NCBI RefSeq assembly: GCF_000814025.1
Contig: NZ_JWLL01000006.1
Coordinates: 62,001-126,000, forward strand
Direction of reading: 5' to 3'
Source: Tateyamaria sp. ANG-S1
GTDB lineage: Bacteria; Pseudomonadota; Alphaproteobacteria; Rhodobacterales; Rhodobacteraceae
Length of the DNA stretch: 64,000 nt
The notes below the pieces were generated by a model. It was given only the letters and a program-made list of their open reading frames with translations. It was not told where the DNA came from and searched no databases. Shown here one piece after another: positions 52,749 to 61,856 of the stretch (positions within the stretch are counted from its first letter, which is position 1; each line of letters begins with the position of its first letter). The translations under genes were made by a program, and so were the position numbers.

Positions 52749-53367
52749 AATTCCGGCTGTCCTTGATCTGATCCCAGGCCCATACAACCTCCTGCAGCTG
52801 CTCTTCCTGGCTGCGATCCCCGCCATTCATGTCGGGGTGCAGCACCTTGATCAGCTTCTTGTAGGCTTTGCGTACGTCGGCCTTGGTGTCATCAGCCTTG
52901 GCATCCAGGATTTCGATGGCGCGCTTCTCGGTTGGGGGCAGGCGGCGGGCGGCGGCTGATCCACCGCGTCCGGGGTTTTGGGTCGCGTTCTTGCCCAGCA
53001 CTTGATGGGGGTCTTCGATGCCCAAACGAGCCCAGGCGCGCGCTTCGGGATCACCCAGCGGTTTGGTCTGGCGCTCCCACACCTTGTCTTTGGATTGCTG
53101 CGCATTGATCTCGGCCTCGGTCGTGCCGTCGAAGAAATTCCACTTGTTGTTGTATTCGCGCACGTGCTGCTGGCAGAACCAGTAGAAATCATCCAGCACA
53201 TCGGGCGCTTTGGGCGCGCGGAACTTGCCGGGCTCGTTGCAACCTTCGTGGTCACAGATGCGTGTCGACGTCTCTGACGCCCCTGACATACCCCTCCGTC
53301 CGCGCGGATTTTTCTTTTTCGCAGACGACACGGACATATCGAAACCGAAGGGGTCAGGCTTGCGCAT
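52741..53367 (-). CDS. J-domain (DnaJ-like) protein
   Basis: 208 residues. The J domain lies at the C-terminus: EILDAKADDTKADVRKAYKKLIKVLHPD with the essential HPD at 177-179, then NGGDRSQEEQLQEVVWAWDQI (split for length after QLQEV). The N-terminal part has a CDHEGC and CQQH pair (about 38-75), which may bind zinc. It would stimulate an Hsp70 ATPase on specific clients. Start at 53367 is chosen because the extension to 53484 is not conserved-looking. Divergent from bolA by 76 bases. Confidence 0.88.
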   Translation of the reverse strand: MRKPDPFGFDMSVSSAKKKNPRGRRGMSGASETSTRICDHEGCNEPGKFRAPKAPDVLDDFYWFCQQHVREYNNKWNFFDGTTEAEINAQQSKDKVWERQTKPLGDPEARAWARLGIEDPHQVLGKNATQNPGRGGSAAARRLPPTEKRAIEILDAKADDTKADVRKAYKKLIKVLHPDMNGGDRSQEEQLQEVVWAWDQIKDSRNFK

Positions 53368-53443
53368 GGGAAGGGGTCCTTTCCGACTCAGGCCCACAAG
53401 TTTAGAGTCTGGTTCCAGAGATTGAAGAGGGTGGGCGAAAAAA

Positions 53444-53713
53444 ATGTCAGGCGAGATGACCGTTCGGCAAGAAATCGAAGACAAATTGCGGGCCGCATTC
53501 GATGCGCGCGAAATCGAGGTTGTGGACGACAGCGCCAGTCATGCGGGCCACGCTGGTGCGCCTGCGGCCGGTCAAAGCCACTTCAATGTCATGCTCCGAA
53601 GCCCTGAATTTGAAGGAAAAAACCGGATTGCACGCCATCGATCTGTGCATCAGGCACTTGGACCGGACCTTATCAACCGCATTCACGCGCTGGCACTGGA
53701 CCTTGACGTCTGA
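53444..53713 (+). CDS. BolA family protein
   Basis: 89 residues. The BolA fold is visible as EIEDKLRAAFDAREIEVVDDS, then HFNVMLRSPEFEGKNRIARHRSVHQAL (split: HFNVMLRSPEFEGKN, RIARHRSVHQAL), with the conserved RHRxVxxAL motif. BolA proteins partner with monothiol glutaredoxins to bind [2Fe-2S] clusters and regulate iron or stress responses. Alternative start Met5. No glutaredoxin gene is seen within the window. Confidence 0.93.
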   Translation: MSGEMTVRQEIEDKLRAAFDAREIEVVDDSASHAGHAGAPAAGQSHFNVMLRSPEFEGKNRIARHRSVHQALGPDLINRIHALALDLDV

Positions 53714-53719
53714 GGCGGT

Positions 53720-54199
53720 CTAGTTCTCGGTGTTTTTAACCCTGCGCTGGTCTGCCAGCTTTCTCAGCGATGCGGTCATCCCGGACACCGGGCTTGTCTC
53801 TTCGACGCCATCGTCCTTGGCCATATGAGTGGCCCCCGGCCCGGGCACGAAGTCGTCCTTTTCATGGGCGTCTTCTTGCGCAGAATCCGATGCCGCGTCG
53901 GGCGAAACATGCGGCGTTTCGCTGGGGGCAGGCAGCAGTTCAGGTTCGAAGTCATCCATGGGTTCGTTCACGGGTCTGCGGAACACCAGCATATTGCGCC
54001 ATTCGGTTGTGCTACCCGTCAGGCCGGACCTTTCGATTGATGGCAATGTCTCGGCGCGCTGAAACTCCCATCCCTCGCGACCCATGTCGTTCATCAATGT
54101 CTCAAGCGCAAAGGCAAAGCGCGCCTCGGCGCTCTTGATCCCCTTGGCCTTCTGTCCCTTGGTGGGGGCAGGCATGACCTTGTATTCCCAACCCGACAT
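53720..54199 (-). CDS. DUF4177-type small protein with disordered tail
   Basis: 159 residues. The first about 75 residues, GWEYKVMPAP and NDMGREGWEFQRAETLPS with MLVFRRP, match the DUF4177 pattern (a compact alpha-beta unit with repeated W-E). After residue 80 follows an acidic, Pro/Ser-rich tail likely to be disordered, then a short basic end. Function unknown. Start at Met 54199 (five codons inside the longest frame) starts the domain directly. Convergent with bolA. Confidence 0.8.
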   Translation of the reverse strand: MSGWEYKVMPAPTKGQKAKGIKSAEARFAFALETLMNDMGREGWEFQRAETLPSIERSGLTGSTTEWRNMLVFRRPVNEPMDDFEPELLPAPSETPHVSPDAASDSAQEDAHEKDDFVPGPGATHMAKDDGVEETSPVSGMTASLRKLADQRRVKNTEN

Positions 54200-54265
54200 G
54201 TCGCGTCCCTTCATCTTGCTTCGGGCGGATATATCCGCGCTGTGAACCAGAGGAAAGGGTTGCCC

Positions 54266-54739
54266 CTACGGCCGCCGGATACCGATGCGCGCATGCACCG
54301 CATCGGGCTTGGGCAGCGTGGCGTGGGCTTCGGCCACCGTTTGTACGCGGGACAGGACATCGGCAGGCATCGGAGCGACGCGCGGACCGGACTGATCCAC
54401 ATGCAGCGTCATCGTCTCGCCCGTTGCAGCCAGCCATCCATCCGTATGGCGCAGCTCCTGAAACGAGTGCAGCCGTTTTTCGTCATGATCCACAAGGTGA
54501 TAGGTCACGATCACCGGATCGTTCACATGCAACTCGCGCACATATCGGACGTGGAATTCGGCGGCATAGGTCGTGTTGCCCGTGCGCGACTGATAGCCGG
54601 GGCCAAAGCCGAATTGCTCGAACATCTGGTCGGCCCCCATGTCAAACAGCACACCGTAATAGGCCATGTTGAGATGGCCGTTGAAATCGATCCACTCCGG
54701 TTTGACCGTCATCACGGTCGATTGAAACGGCGCCTGCAT
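54266..54739 (-). CDS. Acyl-CoA thioesterase, hotdog fold (4HBT)
   Basis: 157 residues. KPEWIDFNGHLNMAYYGVLFD carries the 4HBT signature with the catalytic Asp of the D-x-N-x-H-x-N pattern (DFNGHLN), and AEFHVRYVRELHVND and GETMTLHVD follow as the beta sheet. It probably hydrolyses acyl-CoA; chain preference unknown. AGGAGG lies 6 bases before the ATG. Divergent from the methyltransferase gene. Confidence 0.9.
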   Translation of the reverse strand: MQAPFQSTVMTVKPEWIDFNGHLNMAYYGVLFDMGADQMFEQFGFGPGYQSRTGNTTYAAEFHVRYVRELHVNDPVIVTYHLVDHDEKRLHSFQELRHTDGWLAATGETMTLHVDQSGPRVAPMPADVLSRVQTVAEAHATLPKPDAVHARIGIRRP

Positions 54740-54824
54740 CGCGGCCTCCTCTTGGTAACCTGTTCCGGATTGCACGCAGGCGTAAGGCTGGTAAAGGTCA
54801 AACCATTGTCTAAGTGGATTGATT

Positions 54825-56003
54825 ATGACTGATATCGTGCGCGCCCAGTACGAGGCGTTTCCGTATCCCGACCGCAAACCGACCGACGAACGCAAACGGC
54901 TTATCACCGGCTCACCGTCGCTGCCGGTCGAGATGGACCACTGGCTGTGGGGCGGAGCACGCGACTGGTCGCAGCCGCTCAAGGCGCTGGTGGCGGGCGG
55001 CGGGACGGGTGACGCGCTGATCCAGCTTGCGCAGAAGCTGACTGATGCGGGGCGGCCCTATGACATTACGTATCTGGATCTGTCGCAGGCGTCGCGGCGG
55101 ATTGCAGAAAAGCGGGCCGAAGTGCGCAAGCTCATGGGCATCACCTTTGTCACCGGCTCACTGCTGGATGCGGGGGCGTATGGCTCTTTCGATTACATCG
55201 ACTGCTGCGGCGTGCTGCACCATCTGCCCGACCCGCAGGCGGGATTGGATGCGTTGGCTGGCGCGTTGAAGCCAGACGGAGGCATTGGCCTGATGGTCTA
55301 TGCGCCGCATGGCAGATCCGGGGTCTATCCGTTGCAGGCGGCCTTCAACGCGCTCTTCGGGGATCTGCCGCCCGAAAAGCAACTCAAGGCGGCCAAGCGC
55401 ATATTCGACCGGCTTCCTGACGCGCATCCGTTCAAGCGGAACGCCCGTGTGGTGGATCACACAAACGGAGATGCCGGGTTCTACGACTTGCTTTTGCACT
55501 CTCAGGACCGGCCCTTCACAATCACTGAACTGGTTTCGGCACTGCATGCCGCCGATCTGGACTATGCAGGGTCGCCCGAGCCTATGCTTTACGATCCGAC
55601 ACCCCTGCTGGATGCCGCCTGTGACCTTGATCAAGTTGCCCAGATGCAATTGGCCGAAGACCTGCGGGGCACGTTCAAGACACATGTCGCTTACGTTCGT
55701 CCCAAGGGTGCAGTGATTGCGCCGCCCTTGGGCAAGCCCGATGCTATTCCTCACCTGCGAGACGTGGACGCGAACGCGCTGGCCAACCATGTCGCGCAGG
55801 GCAAAGGCATCACCATCGACACGGCGGGTGAAGCGTTTCGCTTTGATGTGTCTGCGCAGGCAGCGTCGTTAATTCAGCGGGTGGACGGTGTGCGTCCGCT
55901 TTCTGACATTACCCGATCTGATGTGGAGCGTGAGGCTTGGTCATCTGTGGAAACCGCGCTTTGTAGCGCGGGCATGATGCACTATTCGCGACTGCTGGCG
56001 TAG
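54825..56003 (+). CDS. Class I SAM-dependent methyltransferase
   Basis: 392 residues. It begins VRAQYEAFPYPDRKP, a phrase seen at the N-terminus of a family of methyltransferases; the SAM site is LVAGGGTGDALIQLAQKL (about 56-73), followed by ITYLDLS and FDYIDCCGVLHHLPDPQAGL. The C-terminal 180 residues contain no motif I recognise. The substrate is unknown. ATG at 54825 is used; a TTG two codons earlier is open. Confidence 0.88.
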   Translation: MTDIVRAQYEAFPYPDRKPTDERKRLITGSPSLPVEMDHWLWGGARDWSQPLKALVAGGGTGDALIQLAQKLTDAGRPYDITYLDLSQASRRIAEKRAEVRKLMGITFVTGSLLDAGAYGSFDYIDCCGVLHHLPDPQAGLDALAGALKPDGGIGLMVYAPHGRSGVYPLQAAFNALFGDLPPEKQLKAAKRIFDRLPDAHPFKRNARVVDHTNGDAGFYDLLLHSQDRPFTITELVSALHAADLDYAGSPEPMLYDPTPLLDAACDLDQVAQMQLAEDLRGTFKTHVAYVRPKGAVIAPPLGKPDAIPHLRDVDANALANHVAQGKGITIDTAGEAFRFDVSAQAASLIQRVDGVRPLSDITRSDVEREAWSSVETALCSAGMMHYSRLLA

Positions 56004-56110
56004 GGTGTGCATTCACTGCGCACCGCACGGGGCGTGACATTGCCACCGGGTGTCGCTCTCGCGCATCCCCCAAAGGGGATACGCTGCCGCGCACTCAATC
56101 CAAAAGCCGT

Positions 56111-57625
56111 TTAACCGTTGAGCTTTTTCGCGACGATCTCGTTCACGGCTTTTGGATTGGCCTTCCCACCCGTCGCCTTCATCACCTGACCCACGAACCA
56201 ACCCGCCAGTTTCGGGTTCTCCTTGGCCTTTTCAACCTGCGCTGGGTTGGCCGCAATCACTTCGTCCACGGCCTTTTCAATCGCGCCGGTGTCCGTCACC
56301 TGCTTCATACCGCGGGCTTCGACCACCTCGGCCGGATCGCCGCCTTCGGTGTAGATGATCTCGAACAGGTCCTTGCCAATCTTGCCGGAAATGTCGCCCT
56401 TACCGATCAGGTCAATGATGCGGCCAAGCTGTGCGGGCGATACAGGGCTTTCGGTGATGCCTTTGTCGCCATCGCGCTTTAACCGACCAAACAACTCGTT
56501 GATCGTCCAGTTCGCCGCCTGCTTGCCATCGCGGCCTTCCGCCACCGCTTCGAAATAGGCGGCCGTGTCCACGTCCGCCGTCAGCACGGATGCGTCATAG
56601 TCGGTCAGTCCGAAGTCACCGATAAAGCGCGCCTTCTTGGCGTCGGGCAACTCGGGCAGGGAGGCCGCGATGTCGTCGACCCAACCCTGCTCGATCTCCA
56701 ACGGCAGCAGGTCGGGGTCGGGGAAATAGCGGTAGTCATGCGCCTCTTCCTTGGACCGCATCGACCGTGTCTCGCCCTTGTCGGGATCATAGAGGCGGGT
56801 TTCCTGATCGACCGTTCCACCGCCTTCGACGATGGCGATCTGACGCCGTGCTTCGACCTCAATCGCCTGCTGGATAAAGCGCATCGAGTTCATGTTCTTG
56901 ATCTCGCAGCGCGTGCCCAGATGCGAAAAGTCCTGTGTCTCCTGATATTTCTCGTAGTCGCCGGGCCGACATATCGACACGTTCACGTCCGCGCGCAGGT
57001 TACCGTTCTGCATGTTTCCGTCGCAGGTGCCGAGATAGCGCATGATCTGGCGCAGCTTGGCGATATAGGAGGCAGCTTCTTCCGGCCCACGGATGTCGGG
57101 GCGCGAGACAATCTCCATCAGGCAGACGCCGGTGCGGTTCAGATCCACAAAGGACATGTTCGGGTCCATGTCGTGGATCGACTTGCCTGCGTCCTGTTCC
57201 ATGTGGATGCGTTCGATGCGCACCATCCGTGCGGTCCCGTCACCGAGTTCGACCAATACTTTGCCTTCGCCCACGATGGGGTGGTAGAGCTGCGAAATCT
57301 GGTAGCCCTGCGGCAGGTCCGGGTAGAAATAGTTCTTGCGGTCAAAGGCTGAGTGCAGATTGATCTCGGCCTTCAGGCCCAGCCCCGTGCGCACGGCCTG
57401 TTCCACGCAGTATTCGTTGATGACTGGCAGCATTCCGGGCATGGCCGCGTCCACGAAGGCCACATTCGAATTGGGCTCGGCCCCGAACCTGGTCGATGCG
57501 CCCGAAAACAGTTTGGCATTCGACGACACCTGCGCGTGCACTTCCATCCCGATCACCAGTTCCCAATCGTGCTTGGCACCGGCAATGGTTTTGGGTTTCG
57601 GCAGGTCGTAGGTCAGGTCAAGCAT
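56111..57625 (-). CDS. gatB: Aspartyl/glutamyl-tRNA(Asn/Gln) amidotransferase subunit B
   Basis: 504 residues. [25 protein letters not shown] (split: [20 protein letters not shown]) starts the kinase domain, with [15 protein letters not shown], and [32 protein letters not shown] next; the C-terminal YqeY-like helical domain ends in [10 protein letters not shown]. It forms GatCAB, which amidates mischarged Glu-tRNA(Gln) or Asp-tRNA(Asn). gatA and gatC are not adjacent here. Convergent with the methyltransferase gene across a 107-base gap that holds no clear terminator. Confidence 0.97.
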   Translation of the reverse strand: MLDLTYDLPKPKTIAGAKHDWELVIGMEVHAQVSSNAKLFSGASTRFGAEPNSNVAFVDAAMPGMLPVINEYCVEQAVRTGLGLKAEINLHSAFDRKNYFYPDLPQGYQISQLYHPIVGEGKVLVELGDGTARMVRIERIHMEQDAGKSIHDMDPNMSFVDLNRTGVCLMEIVSRPDIRGPEEAASYIAKLRQIMRYLGTCDGNMQNGNLRADVNVSICRPGDYEKYQETQDFSHLGTRCEIKNMNSMRFIQQAIEVEARRQIAIVEGGGTVDQETRLYDPDKGETRSMRSKEEAHDYRYFPDPDLLPLEIEQGWVDDIAASLPELPDAKKARFIGDFGLTDYDASVLTADVDTAAYFEAVAEGRDGKQAANWTINELFGRLKRDGDKGITESPVSPAQLGRIIDLIGKGDISGKIGKDLFEIIYTEGGDPAEVVEARGMKQVTDTGAIEKAVDEVIAANPAQVEKAKENPKLAGWFVGQVMKATGGKANPKAVNEIVAKKLNG

Positions 57626-57745
57626 GGTCTCACCGCGTCAGGATCATGGGGCTTTTTGCCGTGTAATGCGCCACCGCACCGCTCGCAAGAGGGCGCGACG
57701 ATGCAGCACCTGTGCAGCAGGCGTGTTGCGTGCATTCTGAGCGAC

Positions 57746-58234
57746 ATGAAGATTGACGAAATCCCCGTCCCGCCCGGCTCCCTGATCGCGCCCTTTGCCG
57801 AGAAAGAGGCGCATTACACCGATTGTTTTGAGACACCGGTGTCCAGGCCCATATCGCTTGGTGCGTTCATCTATGCCTTCTACACCCAGCCCCTGTTCAA
57901 GGCGGAACGGCTGGTCCTGCGGATCGCAGCGCGGCAACCCTCCACCGATGGTGAGGCGCGGGCCCTGGCCGATGGGCAGACGGACGGGTTTGCCGTCTGG
58001 GCCGTCGCGGGCCGCTCGGACAGCGAGCTTTTGATGGCGGACCGGTCCGGGCGGACGATGTCCTGGCTGATGGCGGATGCCGGGCATCTGCGGTTCGGAT
58101 CGGTTGTGGTGCCTGCGCGCACAAGATCGGGCAAGCTGACGCTTGGCCCTGTCTTTCACAGCCTTCTGTCGGCGCACAAGGTCTATTCCCGTGCGCTTCT
58201 GTCCGGGGCGGTTCGGCGGGTTCAGAAGGACTGA
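57746..58234 (+). CDS. Conserved hypothetical protein, possibly DUF2867-like
   Basis: 162 residues, soluble. DEIPVPPGSLIAPFAEKEAHYTD starts it, with ISLGAFIYAFYTQPLFKAERL and a late beta segment LRFGSVVVPARTRSG. The pattern of a single small alpha-beta barrel with conserved ...SWLM... resembles DUF2867 proteins, but I am not sure of the family. Divergent from gatB (120 bases), and it ends 13 bases inside the end of the convergent hypothetical gene. Confidence 0.75.
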   Translation: MKIDEIPVPPGSLIAPFAEKEAHYTDCFETPVSRPISLGAFIYAFYTQPLFKAERLVLRIAARQPSTDGEARALADGQTDGFAVWAVAGRSDSELLMADRSGRTMSWLMADAGHLRFGSVVVPARTRSGKLTLGPVFHSLLSAHKVYSRALLSGAVRRVQKD

Positions 58235-59532
58235 AGCTCCGGCCCGTCCTGTGTGAAGACGACACTCTTGCCCGTTGCCAACTCGCGTCGGAACAACTGG
58301 TTGAGATAGCGCAGCGCATCCGCATGGCCCGAGGCCGCAAACTTGTCGGCGCAGCGCACGCGCAACCCGTTGTCAAAGCCGCGCGCGGCATGGGCCCAAA
58401 GCATCGGGTGCAGCTCGGTCAGATGCTCGCGCACGATCTCGTCTGCGGCAGCGGCGATCTGGATCCGGATGTAGTCAGTCTCGTCATGGCCCGTGGGCGT
58501 CGCCCCCATGGTGTTGGTGCAATAGGCGGCCAGCAGATTGACAGTGTGCTGATCGTTGGTGCGCTTCAGGATGTCGTTCAGACCGTCAAGGAAGAAGTCG
58601 AGGTCGAGACGGGCGCAGGCCGCGCTGTCCTGTGCGATGGCATCGAACATCACCCAGGCATATGCGCCCGTGCCCCATAGGTCATAGGTGCGGCCCGCGG
58701 CGCGGCGGGCCTCCAGTTCCAGCCGCTCATAGCTGCCGTGCCAGCGGGGCAGCAGGTGGGTGCCCATGGCGCGAAAGGCGCGGGCATTGTGGGGGTCCAA
58801 CTCGATCCATGTCTCGTAGCGGGACACAACCTCGCGCGGGGAACCGCCACGACCTGTGATCAGCGCGCAATCTGCGGCGGCGAGCATAGGGCAGTTTTCG
58901 CCCCGGGCGTCATGTTCTATCAGGATGTCAGCGGCCCGGTCGAAATGCGCGGCAAAGGCCTCGCGATTGCGCGCGGGAACCTCAACTTCCCAACCAGTGC
59001 CGCGCCAGGCCCAACCGATGTCCATATGGGCATTGGCCACAATAGCGGCGATCACAGGCTCGTCGGGATGCTCGGCCAGCACTTGTTCCAGCGCTTCGAT
59101 GCCATCCAGAAGCGGTGCCTTGGGGTCGGGGCGGCCCAGCAAAAGCGCGTGTTCGGCTGCACCAACGACATCGGCCCGCGCGCCATAGGCTAAAAGCTCC
59201 GCCACCGGGGTTCCGCCCAGTGTCTTCTGCCGCGCGCCACTTGTGCGCCGTATTTCGGCGCTCAAACGGGTCCAGTCATCAAGACGCGCCAGTTTCAGGC
59301 CGCGCGCCCGGTGCATGTCGCAGGCGCGGTCTTCGGCCGTCGGGTCGGGGCAGGGGATGGTGACGTCGCCGCGACGCGGTGCGGCGGGCGTTGCTGGAAC
59401 GCAGGGCTGCTCTGCCGCGCGCAACTTGCCTGGCCCCTGCAAAACGCCATCCGGCGCCATCGTTACATCCGGTCGCGCCAACTTGCCGCGAAGTTGCACC
59501 AAAGGGGCCATCAAGCGCTCTGCAAAAGCCAT
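58222..59532 (-). CDS. Hypothetical protein with helical-repeat-like sequence
   Basis: 436 residues, no signal peptide. The middle and C-terminal parts are rich in Ala/Leu helices in pairs, such as AEHALLLGRPDPKAPLLDGI and EQVLAEHPDEPVIAAIVANAH, and SRYETWIELDPHNARAFRAMG, the latter resembling a tetratricopeptide unit. The N-terminal 100 residues contain a cysteine pair (QPC, IPC) and are Pro-rich. No catalytic motif found. Start at 59532 is a choice among several; ATG 59565 and others upstream are open. Confidence 0.7.
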   Translation of the reverse strand: MAFAERLMAPLVQLRGKLARPDVTMAPDGVLQGPGKLRAAEQPCVPATPAAPRRGDVTIPCPDPTAEDRACDMHRARGLKLARLDDWTRLSAEIRRTSGARQKTLGGTPVAELLAYGARADVVGAAEHALLLGRPDPKAPLLDGIEALEQVLAEHPDEPVIAAIVANAHMDIGWAWRGTGWEVEVPARNREAFAAHFDRAADILIEHDARGENCPMLAAADCALITGRGGSPREVVSRYETWIELDPHNARAFRAMGTHLLPRWHGSYERLELEARRAAGRTYDLWGTGAYAWVMFDAIAQDSAACARLDLDFFLDGLNDILKRTNDQHTVNLLAAYCTNTMGATPTGHDETDYIRIQIAAAADEIVREHLTELHPMLWAHAARGFDNGLRVRCADKFAASGHADALRYLNQLFRRELATGKSVVFTQDGPELQSF

Positions 59533-59765
59533 CGTTACACATCCACTACTAACTACAGGTTCCATAATGACCGGCAAATGGGACACAAAAGGGGCAAGGC
59601 CGGGACATGTTCGGGCCGCGCATCGGTTCATTTTCCGGTTTTTCGCGCCAAGATTCCGACAATGCCTGCGCCGCGTGCGCATTGTCGCCGATCCGTGTAG
59701 AAGTCGCGGTTTCCCGCCGGCCAAACAGGTGGACAGCCGGGCGGCGCGATTTGCATAGTTAGGCC

Positions 59766-60434
59766 ATGTTTGGCTGTCGTCTGCTCTTGTGCGCCGTGCT
59801 TTGCGTTATCGCCCCGTTGGCTTTTGCCGAGGACAGTCCGGACCCCTATGACGGGCTGCGTCCTCCGGCACGGTCAGGCGACGTGCCCCGGACCCGCTGG
59901 ACCCACCAGCCGGGGCACATGCTGTGGAACCGTGCGGCGCTTTCTGCGCTCAAGACGCATGGTCGGCCGTTGGTCGATCTGGTGCCCGCAGATATCGAGG
60001 ACTGGTGCCCGCGCTATCCCCAGGCCAATGACGCGCAGCGGCGGGCCTTTTGGCTTGGCTTTTTGTCGGCGCTGGCCAAACACGAAAGCACGTACCGGCC
60101 GCGTGCGGTCGGCGGGGGCGGCAGGTGGTACGGTCTGTTGCAGATCCTGCCTGCGACGGCGCGCGGATATGGCTGCAATGTCGGCACGGGCGAGGAACTG
60201 AAGAACGGCGCGGCGAACCTGAGTTGCGCCATTCGCATCATGGCAGTGACGGTGCCGCGGGACGGCGTGATCTATGGGCGTGGCGGCAAGGGTGTCGCGG
60301 CAGATTGGGGGCCGCTGCGGTCTGCATCGAAACGGGCCGATATGGCGGCCTGGTTGAAGCGGCAGCGCTATTGCGCGCCCCTTGATGCCGTGCGGCCTGT
60401 GTCCAGGCCCGCAGCGCTTCTGGCACCTGACTGA
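59766..60434 (+). CDS. Secreted lytic transglycosylase-like (SLT) protein
   Basis: 222 residues with a signal peptide (CRLLLCAVLCVIAPLAFA before EDSPD). The SLT motif is present: LAKHESTYRPRAVGGGGRWYG with the catalytic Glu in KHEST, GLLQILPATARGYGC and a late NLSCAIRIMA. It would cleave peptidoglycan glycan strands in the periplasm. Four cysteines in the mature part may form disulfides. It ends before the hairpin region at 60440-60542 shared with the convergent lipoprotein gene. Confidence 0.88.
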   Translation: MFGCRLLLCAVLCVIAPLAFAEDSPDPYDGLRPPARSGDVPRTRWTHQPGHMLWNRAALSALKTHGRPLVDLVPADIEDWCPRYPQANDAQRRAFWLGFLSALAKHESTYRPRAVGGGGRWYGLLQILPATARGYGCNVGTGEELKNGAANLSCAIRIMAVTVPRDGVIYGRGGKGVAADWGPLRSASKRADMAAWLKRQRYCAPLDAVRPVSRPAALLAPD

Positions 60435-60439
60435 ATTGC

Positions 60440-60457
60440 GCGCCCCTGAAGGGGCGC
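60440..60457. terminator. Hairpin after the SLT gene
   Basis: GCGCCCCT-GA-AGGGGCGC, a perfect 8-bp stem 5 bases past the stop codon; a further inverted repeat GCATCTG/CAGATGC follows at about 60470-60490. T-runs are weak (GTTTTG), so termination strength is unclear. Confidence 0.5.
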
Positions 60458-60496
60458 ACGAGATGTTTTGCATCTGCCTTCGCCAGATGCGGTGAT

Positions 60497-60542
60497 GCGA
60501 GGCTCTGCCTCGCGCTCCGAGGTGTTTTTCGCCAGAAGAAAG
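60497..60542 (-). repeat. Stop-proximal repeat, copy B
   Basis: On the minus strand, directly after the TAG of the lipoprotein hydrolase gene (one base gap): CTTTCTTCTGGCGAAAAACA, then CCTCGGAGC, then hairpin GCGAGGC-aga-GCCTCGC (60497-60513). It keeps the layout of copy A with a changed hairpin sequence that preserves pairing. Confidence 0.75.
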
Positions 60543-60543
60543 G

Positions 60544-61428
60544 CTATTGGAGGGTCGCGCCGATCTGGTCCCAGACCTGCGGATAGGTCAGCAGGATCAG
60601 GTGGCCGTGTCCGTCGATGAATGTGATGTTTGCCCCCGGCAAGCTGTTTACGAAACGCTGGGTGGGGCGCGGGGGGAAGACCGGGTCGACAGCGCCGTGG
60701 TAGAAGGTGATCTGCGCTCCGCTGAGGGCTTCGGGATCGGGGTTCGTCCAGCGGCGCAGATCGCGTGTGTGGCGGCGGTAAAGCCCGTCTTCTGGCAGCT
60801 CGATTCGGGCGGTGTTGGCTTCGACCAGCGCGTCGGCGGCCTGTGCGCGTTCCGGGACAGTCTCCACATCCGGGCCATAGGCCAGACGCCGGTAGTATTC
60901 GAGCCAGACGGTTCGCGGGTTCAGGCTGCGCGTCCGGGCCGCTGCAGCGACCGTTCCAGCCGCGCCGCGCAGACCTGCGAGGATCGGTTGCGGGGCGGGC
61001 AGGGCGGTTGAGATGCCGCTCACCCGCACCTCCGTATCCGGGCTGAGGGCGCGAATGTCCTTGGCCGCTTCCAGCGCGATGACGGCACCTGTCGAGTGGC
61101 CTATGAGGTCGATCCATTTCAGCTCGTAGGTCTGTACAAGTTGTGCGATGCGTGCTGCCGCGCGGTCGAGATCGACGCTTTCGGCACTCGGGCGGCCATC
61201 GAAGCCCGGCAGGCGGAAATAGGCAATCGCGCGGTCGCGTGTCGCGAAGCGCTCGATCGGTGTCAGCACCCGGATCGAGGTCATGGCGCCGGGAATGGCA
61301 AGGACTGCGCTGTCGGCCCGCGCCATGGCTCTTGCATTGTAGATGAGCGGATCGCTGAGGGATGACTCCTTGGGTGCCGTGCAGGCGGTGAGCCACAGCG
61401 CGGCAGCAATTGTCAGAAGCCACCTCAT
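60544..61428 (-). CDS. Alpha/beta hydrolase lipoprotein
   Basis: 294 residues. Lipoprotein signal: LLTIAAALWLTAC with lipobox LTAC, so likely membrane anchored. Nucleophile elbow GHSTGAVIAL, AYFRLPGFDGR as oxyanion region, acidic residue in FYHGAVDPVFP, and His in DGHGHLILLTYP, giving a complete Ser-Asp-His triad. Substrate unknown. The ATG overlaps the stop codon of the upstream PH-like gene (ATGA). Confidence 0.88.
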   Translation of the reverse strand: MRWLLTIAAALWLTACTAPKESSLSDPLIYNARAMARADSAVLAIPGAMTSIRVLTPIERFATRDRAIAYFRLPGFDGRPSAESVDLDRAAARIAQLVQTYELKWIDLIGHSTGAVIALEAAKDIRALSPDTEVRVSGISTALPAPQPILAGLRGAAGTVAAAARTRSLNPRTVWLEYYRRLAYGPDVETVPERAQAADALVEANTARIELPEDGLYRRHTRDLRRWTNPDPEALSGAQITFYHGAVDPVFPPRPTQRFVNSLPGANITFIDGHGHLILLTYPQVWDQIGATLQ

Positions 61429-61856
61429 CCCAACAAAGAGAAATGATGCCGTTTTACCGTCACGCCGCGCTCTGTGAGCACCTGTTCGAACGTGTCGGCA
61501 GGGGGTGTCGCTTCGAGCGGGATGCGGACCTTGCGTCCGGAGGTCAGCATGGCTGAGGCCCGGACCGAGAAGTCGAGCCGTGTGTCGAGGCGGATATGGT
61601 CGATCTTGTTCCACGCAATCTCTCCGGTGCGGCGCCCTGCGAACCATGCCAGGCCCTGCGTCCCCAAGGTCAGGCCTGACATGCGGCCCGACATCAGGTC
61701 ATAAAGCGCCGGTGCCGTGCATAGGGCGATCAGGCCCATCAGGATGGGCGAGGCATCGATCAGGGCGATGGCGGCAAGGATCAGCGCCCAGATCACAACC
61801 AACGCAATTAAAGTCCGTCGGTTCCGGCCTGTTGTTTCGAACCGGTAGGGCGTCAT
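61425..61856 (-). CDS. Two-helix membrane protein with PH-like C-terminal domain
   Basis: 143 residues. Two membrane segments (about 15-33 and 39-55) are followed by a soluble beta-rich part with LTLGTQGLAWFAGRRTGEIAW and KIDHIRLDTRL, which resembles bacterial PH-like (YdbS/YdbT-type) domains. Function unknown. It overlaps both the SDR gene before it and the hydrolase gene after it by 4 bases. Confidence 0.75.
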   Translation of the reverse strand: MTPYRFETTGRNRRTLIALVVIWALILAAIALIDASPILMGLIALCTAPALYDLMSGRMSGLTLGTQGLAWFAGRRTGEIAWNKIDHIRLDTRLDFSVRASAMLTSGRKVRIPLEATPPADTFEQVLTERGVTVKRHHFSLLG